Shown: positions 12,481 to 28,237, counted from the first letter of the stretch. The stretch is 64,000 nt of DNA from Atrichornis clamosus (GCA_013400975.1 WBMZ01003425.1:614493-678492), one strand, 5' to 3'. A program made the numbers and translations. The notes: generated by a model from the sequence alone, not told the origin.

Positions 12481-15400
12481 ATGGCCACTGTTTTTGAACA
12501 GTCTGCACTACGCCACAGCATATAGAAGTGTCAGAGGTTGAAACTATTGTTCTCAGAAAATAGGGCTGTTTATATTACTTTCATTTTATTTTCGAATATT
12601 TATAACTATGCCACCAGTGCATTGTAGTGTGGATGAATGATCTGTATTTCATATTGATCTTAGGCAACTCAGTAAAGGCTTTCTTTAATCTATAATTAAA
12701 AATTAAAACCTTTAGGGGAGCTATTCATCTGACAGTCAGTTTTCTTCTTGCTGCCCTCTGCCAGTAATTAAGTTCTGCTACCACTTTCAATTTTTTAAGG
12801 ACTTGGTTTATTACAATTTTCTTCATATTTTTTGCCACAAAGCACCAGAGGCTGATGTGATGACAAGAACTTCCATTTAAAAAAACCCTGCACAGTAATA
12901 CGGAAAATGTATTTAAAGTGCTTGTATTACCAAGCTGTATTCCATGAAAAACTGTACTGCATATGCCCTTGTCATTACACTTATTACAAGTAAAACCTGC
13001 AGATTGCAGAATGAAGAACGTGGATTTCACCACTCTGAATTCTATTTTGTTAGTTTAAAACTGCCTGGTTTTAGCTAGGAAATTCAATCCACCTGACTGA
13101 GAATAGAAAAGGACTGATACCACAAAACAACACCAAGTTATCACTTAGCAGTCAGAGACATGTGCTGATCAAGTCTCAATACATTTTGTGCAAGAGTATC
13201 CCTTCTGTGCTGCCCCAATGGGAGTAATGCTGTATTAACTTGTATTAACCACAACATTTTGCACCCAAAGAGCTCAGAGCATTTTTCTGGGGTTGAACAC
13301 AGTTCCCATTTCTCATGTGGGTCAAGCACTCCCATGACCAGCCTGGGACCCAGTTCCAAAGAAACAAATGTTTCTCTAGATCTTCACCAAACCTTTCCAC
13401 ATTAGACTAGGCAATGTGCAGAAATGCCACCAGCAAAATGCCTCAGTAATGTCAAAAAAGCAGAGTATTGAACTCTCTTGCTGCCTAAAAAATATTTGGC
13501 TTTCATCTCTGCTTGTCAAATAAGAAATTATTAGTTTACAATAGAGAAATCTGGCACTTGGCACTTTCCTTATTAGAATGGAGGCTTGGGAGGAAAACAC
13601 GATAAGAACAGCTCTGCAGCAGCACACCCCCGTGATTAGGATAGAGGCGTGTGGTGCTTGACACTGCGGGCCTTGCTGGAAGGAAAAACTACAAAGCAGC
13701 TACCAGCCTTCCCCAGGCCTGTCAGCAACTGTAACCATAGGACTTAAAAAACTAATAGTAAAGATAGGATCTGAATAACCTCCTGCTGGGTTACACAGCT
13801 TCTCCACAAGGTTCTCAATCACTAGCCTGAAAAATGCTATAGGAGAAACAAAAATGATTTTACTGAAACAGCCAGAGATCATAGCTAAAAGCAAGCAAAT
13901 CACCGTGCTGCTGCTTTTCAGTGAGTATTTAGAATTTCAGCCCACACTACTGCTTTTTTTTTTTTTGTCAGTACAGTTAAAGAAACATTAAAGAGTTTAG
14001 ATTTTAACCAGATTTAGAGTGTCAAACCCTGGAGCTAAATTGTTCAATGTCATCAACAATCTTCCCACTTTTATAGCATTTATTCAAATGCAAAGCAAAG
14101 CTAAAGGCTCTACACTCCAGCAAAATAAAGTAGGTATTTAGTAAAAGTAATTGGCATACCTTTTCATGCCATACTAAGAGTTTAAATATATGTACATGTG
14201 CAGCATAATTAGTCAAAACAATTCTGATATGAAGGAAATAAATATATCTTTGGTATTAATGAGAAGAACATAGAAGTTAATGTGTGTTATCCAGGAGAGA
14301 AGGCTGCAAGTTTAGAAAGTGGGTGCAATTTTATAGAGGTAAAATTGAAATGTATGATGACTGATGTCAGCATTATCCCCAACAGTTTCTTGGCTTATCA
14401 GTTCTGACTTAAAAACACACAGTTGTGAAGACAACTATTTTGAAAGACGTTTGAATTTCTTGTGAAATGGAATGAGAACGTGAAAACAAAAGAGACCAGT
14501 AATCTCAGCACAAACCTAAACCCTGTGACATTGACAATACCCTGAGGATCATAGCCATAATTCCAAAAAAGTAGTATATTTCCTGCAGAGACAGTGTTTC
14601 TGTTTCAATTCATATCCTTGCATATTTATGAAGCCCAAGAAGGAAGTGAGGAATCTACTTTGTGGGAGGGGAAACAGGATGCTGGGACTGCTTCTTTTAC
14701 CCAGGATAGGAGGATTACAGGAGGATTTCTGTAATCTGACAGTCTGTGCTCGCTGACTATCTCAGTTACAGTGGTTAGACATATTTAACTTTCAAAATAG
14801 AAAATGACATATGCCAAAGCTCTGTTCCTATTATTTTTTTCCATCTGAGATCTTTTACATTGTGCTACTACCTATTTTTCTGAGCTGAAACAATAGACTC
14901 TCCTAGATCCTCCCACCAGCATGTGCCAGAACAGCAAAATTAGAAAGGTATTAGAAATTTTGGCTGTTTGGACATTTCACCAGAGGCTGCTGTTCTTCCA
15001 TGTCCTTCCTTTTTCTAGAGTGAGTTTCTAAATTGCTGGACATACTAGGATATGTATTCTTGTCATCTGACTGCCATGTATTTATTACAAGACCTGACCT
15101 GACCAGTATCTCAGGGCAGAACTGCTTCACCACTTCAAAAACCAAAAGGCACCAAAGGTTTCCCATCTGCAAAGCCAGGTTTCGTTAAAATGAAACATAT
15201 GGAAAACCAGACCAAGGTAAACTTTTAAAGCAAGAAGATGTAGACCTGCTGGAATGGAGATTCAAGTTGAATGGCCTGCCTGCCCGACTGCCTTGCTGGA
15301 GCACAGCCTGCTCTCCCCGCAGCCCTGATCACCCCTCAGCACGTGGCCACAAGGAGACTGGTGGGTTGCCTTCCCACCACCACCCAGCCAAAGCCCCTCT

Positions 15401-18077
15401 CTCTGTGCTAAGATGTGGTAGAAACACGATTTACACTCTCTGGACCTCTCGCAGCTGTAGCCCAGGGAAGAGATCAGACCTGCACGGCCACATGACAACA
15501 TGTCACAGTGAAAAAGGAATGAAACCCCCATTTCTGTACAGGGAACGTCTTCACAGAGCAAATAACAGCAGCTGTATAAAAGGCATTGTGGCATGGAAAG
15601 AATACAACACCCAACCCCCGTTGCAAAAAGCATTATTCTACTATGCCATTTTACATTACATTTACTCGAGAAAAATTCATGTTTCCATAAGCAAAATTAT
15701 TTTCATAGCATTGCAGTTAATGCTGCTTTGTTTCACTGAGCCTGACCAAACAGTTCTCATGGGGAAATTACACTAAAGCAGCAGAGGAGAATGTCTCTGT
15801 TGACCTTGTTGGGAGGACAATAAATTTCTGTGGTTTTATTTTTCTTCTAGAGAACTTTTACCTTCCGCTGCTTCACTGTCTCTTTGTATGACTCAATGAT
15901 CCTTTATCCCAAAGGGACATAAAATTTGGCAATTTTATTTTCTGTTCCTTCCTTGTTTTCTATTAGGTGTTACTGTGAAGATATTGGATTTTTTCTTTGA
16001 TCCATCAGAAGAAAATCAATCTTTCTGGAGAAAAACAAGCAGAGAATTGTCTACTGACAATCACTGTTCATTTGACTTTTCCTATTATTTGAAAGACAGA
16101 AAATGCCTCATTCTACTGTGACAGTACTTGTACAAACACCAAGTACTCTCTAAGGTTTTCCATTTTACTATTTCATCCAGAAAATTTCCTTTTCTGTTAG
16201 TTCAGGGTCTGTAGCAATCACACCATATGTTAAGGCAAATACTGCAGATTTTCTGTTCAGTAATTAAGACATGACTAAGTTATAAATCAAATCTCAGACG
16301 GACCAGAGCAGAAAATCATTATTAGGGAAAAGGCTTAAAAAAAACTATAAAATCCGGAGCTGCATTTCGTGTCCAAACTGAGCCATTTGCACATTTCCCA
16401 GAATGGAATGTGACCCAGGAACCTGCTGTGAATGTGTGGCACAGGTGGTCTGTGCACGGGCAGTAAATCCAGTGTCACTGGTACACACTGTGTTTGCTGG
16501 CTGGGCCCATATGGACGAGCAGCTCCCCTTGGCATGGCAAGGGTTGTACAGCCTCTTGTGCTCCTCACTGCACAAATGGGTTGGAAATGTGCAGAGAAGA
16601 CTCTCCTAAGACATCTCAGCCTTCTCCTGCTTCGTCCAAGCAAAGTTTTCAAATCTTATTTCCTACCTGTTAGTCTGGTACTACTAGTTAACAAGCATTG
16701 CCAAATAAGTTGAAAAAAAAGTAGAAAAATATTTTTGTCTGGTTAATAACTCACATTTCAATGAGAAAAACTTGCATAATGGTCTAAGGTGAAGTAAACC
16801 ATGACATAAAAATATAATTTGCACTGAAAAATTTGCAGAAACCATATATTTTCAGTAAGTTTCCTCATACAAATGTACCAGGATCTTATTAAGTTAAGGA
16901 GGGAGAGACAAAATCAACAACAAAGTATATGAAGATTGATTATATTCAACCATCATGGTATATATTGTTCTTTTTTACCCTGAGGTCAAACATTAGAGCT
17001 GATTTTAAAATTCTGTTCATCTGCCTGTATTAAAAGTGATCATCACAAAATCTTGATCTCCCTCAAAAACAATCCCCTTTGGTAGTGTCTCTGAAGAGCA
17101 GAAAAGACATTATAACTGACATGTCAACAATATCCTAAATGGCTTTTCATACTTCAGAGAAGACAAGGGTGTAATCAAAATTCCATGCTTAAAAAGCAAG
17201 GCAAAGGAAGCAAGACAGCTGCTATAATTAGATCTGTCAAAAGTAAATATACAAATACAGAAATATGGCAAATTTTCTGAGAAACAGAATACAAGCCCAC
17301 TTGGGGGGCAAGAAGTGGCTTCATTATGGCTCAGTGTCACGGAGAAGAATAATAGATACCACTCCAATTGAATATCTGCAAAACAGAAAATAAGGTGAGT
17401 GTTTTTAGGGACCTTTCACTGTGCAAACAGCAGAAATCTCACAGGGTACTGCTAGATTGCAGGAAATATTCTTTTGTTCCTTAAAATCTGCTCACTTAAT
17501 TCAGACATTTTTAGAGTGAAATCAGAAAATATGAGCTCAACTAGTCTGTCTCTAGTCTAGTCTAGCTAAGAACTGAGTGGGCACATTGTAGATTTTATAG
17601 TCAGGAAATGCTGTGACTACCTCAGTCTCCTGGAGTGGACTCTCAGGGTCTCAGTAGAGGGTACCAGGTGCTCATTGCTGAGGAGTTCACGTCAGAGACC
17701 ACCGTGCTGCCCCCTTGAAGCAACCTGCCCTTGCCCTGCAGCCCCAATCCAAGAAGCACAGAAAGTGAGCTGACAAATCCAGCCTGGCAGGGAAGGTGCT
17801 TGTTGTTCAAAAGCAGTACTGTTCCTCAATAGACATGGATAAAAACTTTCCATCAAAAAATGCCAATCCAGCAAACTTTTTCAAGGGCAAGTCAGTTTAG
17901 TCAACTCTAATGACCGAACCTTTCTGGCTGCCAGCCCACTTGCCTGCCTCCTTGCCGTCCCATCTGTCCCAGCTCTTCATAGCATTTCCTGGTTTCCTGC
18001 AATAAAACTGGCAGCCAGGATGTGCCACCCTGAGCAGAGATTCCCAGGGCGTCATCCCCGCACAGAGGGCAGACATC

Positions 18078-18103
18078 TATTATTATTGTTGTTGTTGTTA
18101 TTA
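18078..18103. repeat. Trinucleotide microsatellite (TAT)n(TGT)n
   Basis: Four TAT/ATT units run into four TTG/GTT units and then ATTAC, a compound trinucleotide repeat of about 26 bp. Confidence 0.8.
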
Positions 18104-21100
18104 CTTTAATAGAAACATACATTCAGAAGAGCCAATGAAGAGCACTCTGAGTATCCAGGTGCCTTCAGGAATACTTCTGTCTCCCATCACATTAAAGACC
18201 AGAATTCCGATATAAGTAACAAGAGGAGGGCTCCTCTCAAAAATATCATTCATTTCCTCTCTAAACATGCTAGAAGACATGTTCATGGCCTAATTAGGTG
18301 TTGTCAGGGCCTCATTGCCAATGTCAAAAGCAACCAGACAAAATTAGAAGTGCTGATGCTTTGTATAGTGATTTCTAAATATTTTATCGTCATGGAAAAG
18401 AAACCTTTTTCCAGTAAGATGAGAGGGAGAAATACAAATGAGAGAAGAGGAAGGGAGAGGAGAGGATTTAAGTCAGAGGAAGAAATTGCAGCTTTTCCCC
18501 CCATCAATAAATGTGTTTAGTTGTTGTCACAAGACTTAATGAAAGGTTTACTGGACATACAATGTGTATGTTAACTTCAGTCTACTGTAAGTAAGATTTT
18601 AACTACTCATAGGGAATTAAGAAGTTCACTGTCTCTCCTATAAGAAGAGGGAAGAAGGATGCAAAGCAACCAGAAGAGAGGATTCAGGATGGCTGTGGCA
18701 GCATATAGAATTCCTAAGTCACTTTCAGGTATGTTTGGATGATGAGAAGCAGAATGTTTTAAATGTGTAACAGAAAAGATTTCTCCACGAATTTAGTGTT
18801 AGATAAGGTGCTGGCTTGAGAGCAAGTATCTATTTCCCTGTTTTTCATTGTTTCTTGGTACCTCACAGGCACAGAGATTTGCTTTCATCAGTTCTCCCAG
18901 CTCAGTATGTGCCTTTCTGCACTGATGACATACCCTGACAGATGATATTTTGGCTTCCTATCCATCTTAAAAAAAATCAAAACTGCGGAAGATTTGAATA
19001 CCTCCCTACAAAATGTAAGCCTTAATAATATTTAATTTCTGTTAAAATCTGTCAGGAAAAACCATTGAGAATCTATGCTTTTTTGTTCTAGAAAAATGTT
19101 TTTGGGAAGGAAGCTCTATAGCCCTAGTTCAATTTCTTGTTAGAGCAGGGCTAATATTAATACTTTTCTTTTTTACTGAGGTACTAACTTACATTAAATC
19201 AAACTGCCACATATAACAAAGATAAAGTCCAAAAAATGTCAGAAACTCAGGAGGAAATAAAAAACCACACTCCAAAATCAGTTATTCTAGCATGAACATC
19301 CATAGTTTCATGCAAATTAAATTATCCCAGACTGCATAACTTGCCCTTTGAATACTAAGTTTATTCCCCACCCACACAGCTATGAGTTGTTGCTTTCCCA
19401 AAAAGAATTTTTGCAGGAAATGAGAGTCTTGTATTGGTATTCCTCCTGAAAAGAAAAAAAACTCCATTTTATTAACTGTTCATTTTCCAGTAGGTAGATG
19501 ATAGGGAGATTAAAGCATGCTTTTACACCCAACCTAATTAGATAACTACATTAACTGAGCCAATCACTATCTCATTCATTTCTGAAGCTGCTAATGTTTA
19601 TAGCACTTCAATGATTGCAGAAAATGGCAAGAGTGCTACAATTTATTTGCCTTGCTAACAGGCTTTCCATGCCTTTGGGATATTGATTTGTGTTGAAAGG
19701 ACTTTTTCCATTGTAAGAACTGCAAACCCTTTGAGAGCAGCCAGGCTGTGTTCTGTGAATGAGGTGCTGACAGCCTCACCAAGATCAGCATCATGATTTC
19801 TCTCAGCTCTAGGAGTCAGAGCAGAACCCAGATGATTTAATCAAGAACAGTGCTATTATAATAATGCAATAAAAACATTAATTTTAGTGATTTATAGAGC
19901 ACCTATGCTGTCAACTTAGCTCTCATGAAAGACCCATCAATTATCTTACAGCAGTTTCATGAAAATAACTCCTGGCTTAATTGCAAACATATGTTAAACA
20001 TTCTCTGAACCCAGCAACTTGAAGTTTTATGCCATAAATTTTCACTTAGTTTTTCTTCTGATTTCATGTGAAATCAGTTTGCAAAGCGTACTATTTCCCC
20101 AATGATCCTATAAGTTGAATTTCACTACCAACCCAGACACAAAGGTTAAAAAATCATTAAAAATATCAGAAGTAGCAACTGAAAGTACTGAGATCTAACA
20201 GACATAACTTGATTGGACACCTGTTTATTTCCAAGCGCTATTGTTCCGGCATAAAAGAAGGGGTTTCCCCATTTTTAGGTTTCTCTTGTTTGTAGTAATT
20301 AAACATAATTTAAATTCTGCTTTTTAATACCTATTAAATTATAAAAAATAAGGAAAATAAAATTTACCAGATTTCTCTGTACTATATATCTGAATCTGAA
20401 TGTAAGATCTTCCTCCTCTTCAGTTATCCAGAGTGCAGAGCTTTATTTTTCATCTTCTCTCAGTTAAGAAAAAACCAAGATTATATTGTAAAAAGGAACA
20501 GCTGCAAATGGAATATTTTGTGCAAATATTCAATTTCATCATTACCAGAAGTGCAGGGAATCTCCATAAAAGTTCCAACACTTTTTAAACTTTTCTCAGT
20601 CACGGTTGTTTGAGGTTACATAATTTCAGAAATACAACAGAGAAGTTTCAGTGGAAGATGAAAAGCCAGTGCTCACTGCACAGACAGGAACAACTCACAT
20701 TTGTACAACACAGAGCTTAGCTCAGCAGATATAGATGCACATAGGTAAAATTCAAAAAAGAAAAAAGGCTCAAAAAAGTATTCTGTAGGAGGTGGAGTCA
20801 TGCAGTCCTCTCTGCGTTTTACCATTGGGTTTTACCTGCATGCTCTCAAAAAGTAAAAGCTTTTTTCCCCCATCTGAAATTGCACAAGACCATTCCCTAA
20901 CAGACATTTTAGACAAATGTATCTTCTCATTGCCACAAAAAAAAAGTGAGGCAAGTTATTTGTTGTATTCATGAGGTCTTGGTGAGAAGCAGCATTCCCT
21001 GGGAAAGGGCAGAGCCTGCTGGAGCACTCTGGAGGAAAAGACAGACAGGACCTCGGGAGAAGCAGAGTGATATGGGGGGCAAGGGAAGGGGGCAGAGGCC

Positions 21101-24100
21101 CAAGCAGAAATACAGAAGGAAACAGAAAAGGAAGAGCTGCTCGGGGTAGAACTTCCCAGGAACTAACAGGAACTGAGCAGAGTTTGCTGGTGCCAAAATC
21201 TGTTGAGTTAGACAATTCAAAGCTTTAGTCAATGGACTCACCTGCAAGGACTGGAGAACTACATATAAGCTCTAACTGAGGCTCCACCTGCTCTGGGCCT
21301 TTCAGAGTTTTTGTTTTAAGTATTAAATCTTTGAATTTAATTCTAACAAAACATTTTAGGAAGGTATGGTTTAAAGTCTTTTGGGCATTCTGGGCACCTC
21401 GCTCACAAGACTGTGTAGGCATGTCAGCTTCAAAGCTCTGTCTGCCCTAGAGCACCATCACACCAAAAAATAAATCAAGTAATTTTCTTTCTTATCATTT
21501 GAATGTGAAGGAATATCAATTTTGTCAATATGTCCGTTTTTAACAGTTATTTTCTCCTCACAAAGTCCTTTCTTCTTCATCCTCACTCTCCCAAAACACA
21601 GCTTTTAGTGTAGCAGTTGCAAACTGGTGAGAAAAATTTGCAGCCAGAAAAAGAGTTATATAGAAGATGACAGCCAGACCAACAGGGTACATGTGAAGGA
21701 ATTGGCCTTGATGTTGTGAGGTGGTATTGATGAAAGTCAGAAAGCAAGGAAAATTACTGAAGGAGAACTCGGTGCTGCAGTAGGTCACAGAAGAGTATTG
21801 AATTTAAGTTAGCCTGGCCCAGAGCCACTCTGCTAATTGTTACCTGCTGTGAGCACCCACCTTTCTTCTATTACTGTTTTTTGGGAGTAGAAAACCAGGG
21901 CTGTGTGAACTGCAGTCACAGCAGCTGCTCTGAGCACTCAGAAATCACAATAAGACATTGACCGGGCATCTGTCACAAGCACTGACTCTTCTCTAAATGA
22001 GGTTTTATATCAACTTACAATTGTCAGTGCTGAATCTTTATGTTTAGACAATAATAATGTCAGGTATATAGTATTTTTTAAATTATGGCTTTCTTGAACC
22101 TTTCATTCAAAATTACCCCCCTGCCAAAGCTGAGTTTCACCTTCCTTGTAGCACAAATCATACCACAGTACACAGCATTAATACAGCCTGCATTATTTAT
22201 AGCTGTCACTAGCTACATTTTACCCCTACTGGAGACAGTCATAAGCTTGAAAAATGCTCCGGAGTATTGTTTCAGAATTTAAATTTGAAGTGTTTAGGTT
22301 TGGGAGAGCTCTCTCTTGCCTGTCATTCAATTAATCCAAAACTGAACCATATATCATCTTCTTTGATTACATTTACTTTTATCTTTTGCTTCACCAGAAA
22401 AATAATTTAAAATTCATCACTGCTTTTGTCTGTTTGGGTTATGAAGTCCCACGAGATTGCTGAAAGTCAGATTATTTGTAACTGCAGTAATTTGGCAAAA
22501 TTGCAAACTAATAGGTGCAATTTGTATTGGGACTGAGCATTAGAAACTCCCTGGAGTGCAAGCTAAGTAGAGAGTATTTGTGATACAATACCTTTTCCAG
22601 AGTAGATATTTTAATTTCACTGAAGCTCAGAACAGCTGCAGAATAAAGGACACCTCACACAAAAAAAATCACTATTTTTTGAGGGAATGTATAAAACTTC
22701 CTTGTCTTTGTAGCGTAAAGCTTCCTCTCTTTTACAAAGTGGGGAAGGTTGAAGAGAAAGAGACATAGAAAGAACTCAAGGTTTAAGACTACAGCATTTA
22801 ACAAAATGGGAACAAGCATGTCGCATACCTCAAAACTATAGAAAGACAAAAGGAAATCTTCATGAATTGGTTTGAGTGTCTCTCCCCTCTTTAGTGAAAT
22901 TACTGAACTGTTAGAGCCATTAATAGAGAAGCACAGCAAATACAAGGTTAATAACTGCTATAATTATGACACTGTTACCAACATCAGTGCAAAATACTTC
23001 ATCACTGAGGATATTGATCCAACCAGACTGATCTCACTTTCATGCATACAATGCCCAGTTGGAGAAAAAGCACCTAAGAAAAATGAAGCATTAGTCAACC
23101 CTTAGTTCCAATGCTCCAACAGCAACCACTGATTAAGTGCCCGCCTGCCTCCCAGGCAGTATAAAACATGTTGTCCACAGCTATTCAAAAGCTCGAGGAG
23201 ATGGTATAATTACTGTATCACTGCCCAAATCCTCATTTTTCACAGACCAAATAAATTTCAGCACCCGTCTGGGCTCTCTTCAGCCATGACTCAGTACTTC
23301 AATCCCTTACAGTAACAGTGGAATGAAAGCATTATTTAAAGAGGTAACTAAAGTTTTTATGTAGAAGCATGGAATAAAATTGAGAGAAAACAGGCCTTTA
23401 CAACCAAACTTTTAAAATAATCATTTTCTACTATTCTTTGTTGACACAAGCAAATGACTAAGCTACTTAAAACTAGAATATTTTCTTCCTTTAATCCCCA
23501 TTTACAACACTTTGTTAATGTATAAGTACCACTCCTTGAGGCTTTTGTTTTATTTATATAGGCCAAGATATTTAATGCATCATTGATCAGACTTTGTTTC
23601 AGTTTAGTTCCTAGAAACAACATAGTCACAATGTACATGGCTTAAAATAGTTTTATTATTTGAGATGATTTGCAATATTCAAACTGAGGCACTTCCCTCA
23701 AAAAAAATGAAAAGGAGTAATTGAAATGTCAATTATTGCAGGTAAAAATAAATTTATTCAATTGTCTTGATTTCAAGGCAGACTAGAACAAAAGTACGTA
23801 ATAAAATGCTTGTATTAAAACAGTGACTAACACCTATGGAAAATGAAGTAGTACTTGGTTTTACTTTTCTAATTGAAAATGAAGTTAGAGTTCCTCCTAG
23901 TTTTGTCTTGATTGTCACACCAGCACCATCCATGCCAGCATCGGCCTATACTCCTTATTTTATACGCACATTCCAAACCACAGAATCCATGGAAGACCTG
24001 AAAATGAAGTTGTCATCACACCAACTCGAAACTGTTCAGTAAAATAGTTTGCGAATATGTTTGTTGACTTGGTCTCAACTATATAAAAATACAGTTTCTT

Positions 24101-27100
24101 TCTATACTATCCAGGTATGATTATCAAAGCATTTGGAGTGACAGAAAAATCAAAGGCTAAGAGGGAGTCAGAATCATGCATTTAAAAATAAAGATTTCTA
24201 AGATGTAATTACAGCCTCAGACAAGAATAAATGAGCCATATCCCAGGGAGATAAAATAATATTTAAAGCAACACTGTAACAAGCTCAATATTTTTCCTAT
24301 TCCTAGAAGAAAATGTGATCCCTGGTTACACACTCAGCTGGTTAAGGACAACCTGAAGATGTAAACAGAACGCAGAAACCAGTCTTAAAGAATTTGGGTT
24401 GCTCTCTATTTCTTTATATGTCAGTTAGCAGAAAGTTGCTGGCGGACTACTGCATACACTTCTAATTTGGTGCCATGCTATCGATATGCCCAGCAGGTTT
24501 CTATACAGTCTGCTATTTCAAAGAGTCACATTAGATTGTCACTAAGTGGAATTTACTATATTAAAAGACTTTTCAGTGAAATAATGATCACTGTTTGCTG
24601 AGACAGTCTCCCACATGAATCAGCAGAGAAGAGACAAACATGTTAACCTTCCTCAAATCTGCTTTAAATTGCCATGTAGACAGCTACATAAATAAATACA
24701 CCCAGACAGACAATAACTGGTTTTCACTTTAACACATACATTATAGTGGATGCACTGCAGCCCCATTCCTACTTAACAGGAGCACTATTTGCAGTACTGC
24801 TGGTATGAATATGTCAGACAATTCAGTAGAGAAATCTTTTTACAGAGATTTATAATTGTCTTCCGGCCACAACACAGCACAAAAAATTTCAGATGTGTTT
24901 TTTAGGTGCTTAACATAAAACAAATGAAAAAGATGAAGTGGAAATAATCTTGTGTCAAAACTTCCATCTCAGATGCCAAACAGAAACAGCACAGGAAAAG
25001 CTCAGCGTGTTCTGACTTTAGTGACTCCAGTATCTCTGACAATATCAGCAATCCAGATTATTTATGATCATTACAGGTTCTGTGGCATATTTTGTTATGG
25101 TTGAGAGGTGTTCATGGCAGTGACATGCCCTAGTTCTGATCAGATATATTATATCCTGCTCCTACAATCTTACTGGACAGCTTCATTTTGGCAGAAAGCT
25201 CATCCTTGCTGTAATCCAATCTATAATATTGTAAGCTTTATTAATAAACCACTGTGGAGCATTCCAGAGACAGATGCTCATTAGAAAGCTAAATTATTTT
25301 TCTATGTGATTATTTTTAGAAAGACCTATGGTAAATGGCTCAGTCCTTTCCTCTTTCTACAGTCATATAAAAACACAGAGGCTGTCCATACCTCACAGAA
25401 TTTGACTGCCTGGTACCTGGAGAATTACCTCAGTCTCATCAAACTGAGACAAGAGTTCTCAAGTGTTGCTAGATCTGGGCCTTTGGTATAGGCCATCTAT
25501 ATTCCTGTTTACTTTGTATAGGAAAGTTTAATTAAAAAGTTTTCAAGAGCAGTTTTAGCAAGTACTTTCTTTTCAAGTGAGTCTGATGCTCTTAAAACTG
25601 CCTATGTATTTCCACTTTAACCACAGTGTGTATCCAGATTTCCCAGTTCAAGGGAAAGAATGTTCAAAAGGAGGAGCACACTTGAATCTTTACTTGAGAG
25701 GTCCATGATCAGTACAGTGTGCAGTTAATTTAATCTTTAATGTCTGGGCTGTCTTTGTCAGCCAGGACAGCAAACCACATCTACTACCTGACAGGTATTT
25801 TTGGCCACTCCTCACTCACACCAATATGAGGGTTGATGTGCTCTCCAGCCTTTGCACAAGGCAAAACCAAATACATATTACTGCCATTCAGCTGTCAGAG
25901 AATAATTACTTTCAGGCAGTAGTCAGTAGGGGCTTTCAAGAAAGGGCTATTGAAAGCTGTGGGTCATTTTCTGAGTGATCTGAACAAATCTACCTTCTTC
26001 AAGTGCTCTGGTATTGCTTTGCCTTCTATGGGATGTGATTTAAATGTGCTTTTTTGCAGGGGAAATACAAAGCTGTGCAGGTTTCAGTAACCATTCTGCA
26101 GAGCTGCTAACACCTCTCCCTTGCACCATGACTAGCAGGAACTGGAGAAAAGGCAGGAATCAAGGAGACAGGTTCCACAGCAGGAACAAAGACAGGATTT
26201 TTTGCATTTTCTTTGCTGTCAGCCTGTTACTTCTAAAATGCCAAAAGAACTTTTGGTACTCTCACGACTTTTAGCCTTTTCCATAATTTACAGATCACCC
26301 TGCTCTAACTTAATTCTACAAATCAAGATGAAGAGATAGCTAACATCTTGCATCACAGGCAAAACTGTCTTTCCAGTATTTAAAATTTGATTTTTGTGAC
26401 AATTAGCCCCTGATCTGAGAGGTCTACCCATGTGGTACTTAGGAAACCACTGAATTCCCAGTGCAGGTCCCAGCAGCATGGAATCAGAGAACCAAACTAC
26501 AGACTTGGTATCAAGTCTCCCTTTTTGTTCAGTAAAAGCACTCAGATACAGGTGGCTGCCATCACTCTGCCATAAAATGATTAACACGTTTTCTAATACA
26601 ATTTTCAGGTGTCAGCTTGCAGGTCCAGTCAGAAAGCAAACTCCCCTTCACCAGGACGTGCCAGCCCAATGAACCTTAGAAGACTTGAACAGGAACTATC
26701 CTCTGCCAGATAAATTTCCTTGACAGCTGAATAATTCTCCTCTAAGAGAAGGAGAGAGAAGAGAGCAGGAGTCTGTTCACCTGTCTGGAGTCCCCTTGAC
26801 GGAAATGCATAAAGGACAATAGCGTTTTTTAAATGCTGAGTTGCAGGAAGGTCTGATCACAGGGCAGTTATCAGCTTTTCTCCTGCACACCAGGAGGGGT
26901 TGTCAGCTTGGGGCTAAGAAGAAAAGGATGAAAGTTTGGCCATGAGCCTGAAGGGTGAAGATCATTTGTAACCCCTTCTAAAGCAACATCTGAATCAATA
27001 CTTCTTATCTCTTCTCACTCTGCTTTTTTTTTTCCTTGGGTACTACCTCTGCCCAATTTCACAGGAAGAAAAAACTGCAACACTGCAGTGGAAGTATTGA

Positions 27101-28223
27101 GTGACCAGATATGGAGATGAAATATCTATCTTGTATTATCACACAATATCCCCTAATTACAGAACTAGAAGACAGATTGTTCAAAATACAAAAAACTAGA
27201 AGACCCAAGATAAAAATCAAGGTGCATTATCATCTGTGTTTTTTAGCTAAGCACTTCACAAGCTGTGGGAGTCTTTGTCATTGTTCACTGCTCTCTAGAA
27301 AGCATCACTTTGCAACAAGGGCAGATCTTGATGTCTGTTTTGTAAATGTTGCACGTGAAGGGACCAAAACTAGTTTGAGGATGCAGTAAGTACAAGACAT
27401 GACTGTATTTCAGACACAAATCTACATATTAGTGAAAATGGAACTAGAATGCAAATTCTATTATAATCATCTGCAGAGAAAACTGAGGCAGACTGTAGAA
27501 ATTCAGGGACACCAGCTAGCTCAGAGAAGCCCTTAATCTAAAAAAGATGTCAAGACTTGAAAAAATACACAGTAACTTGTGGGCTGCATTTTAAAATCAC
27601 TAAAGCTCGATTTAAAACCACAGCCAGCACACAGTGGAACACAACATTTTCATCACTTTTCTGTAACCATGAAAAATGCTTTGTATAAACAGAGTTGAGC
27701 AAATTTTAATCTCTGGGAGACCTCAAACAGAAATTTCCATTTGTGAATCGCTTTCTGCGGAAGAGCTGTGTTGTACTCTCCTCCTGATAGGGAAGAGAAC
27801 TCAGACCTGAAATCTGAGCCCTGCTTTAGATGGATGGGAGTGAATTTTGCACACTTTGTACTAGTGTTTTACAGATTGCCTGTTCTGACATGTGGCAGGT
27901 TTAGAATTCACCCTATTAAGTTATAACATTCGTTTCACAAGTACCTGCACAGCTGAAATATTCAGACAAGCATAAGTGAAGAAAGGAAGGTGAGGACAAG
28001 AATTGCATTGAAAACATGGCACGATATTTCTGGATTATACCTTTTCATCTCAAAGATATAAGAAACAGAGATTGTAATCCTTATGTCCAATCTGTAACTC
28101 TGCTTATTACTACCTTCATGAAAAAAAAAAATTTCCTGATTGCAATTTTACGAAAACGCAGAAACCTATAAGATCCTACATCCTCCTCGAGTCTGGAGGC
28201 TCTGACTCATCTGAGACAATACA

Positions 28224-28237
28224 GTGCCCTCTGCGGG
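28224..28237 (+). promoter_or_regulatory. CTCF-like motif
   Basis: GTGCCCTCTGCGGG matches the core SYGCCMYCTRSTGG at 13 of 14 positions. It lies about 220 bp left of the CR1 remnant and outside it. It might be an insulator or loop anchor in the intergenic region. Confidence 0.3.

Noticed and set aside
15267..15776. Plus-strand 169-codon open frame
   Set aside because: It starts at TTG and its first ATG lies well inside. There is no splice context or recognisable motif.
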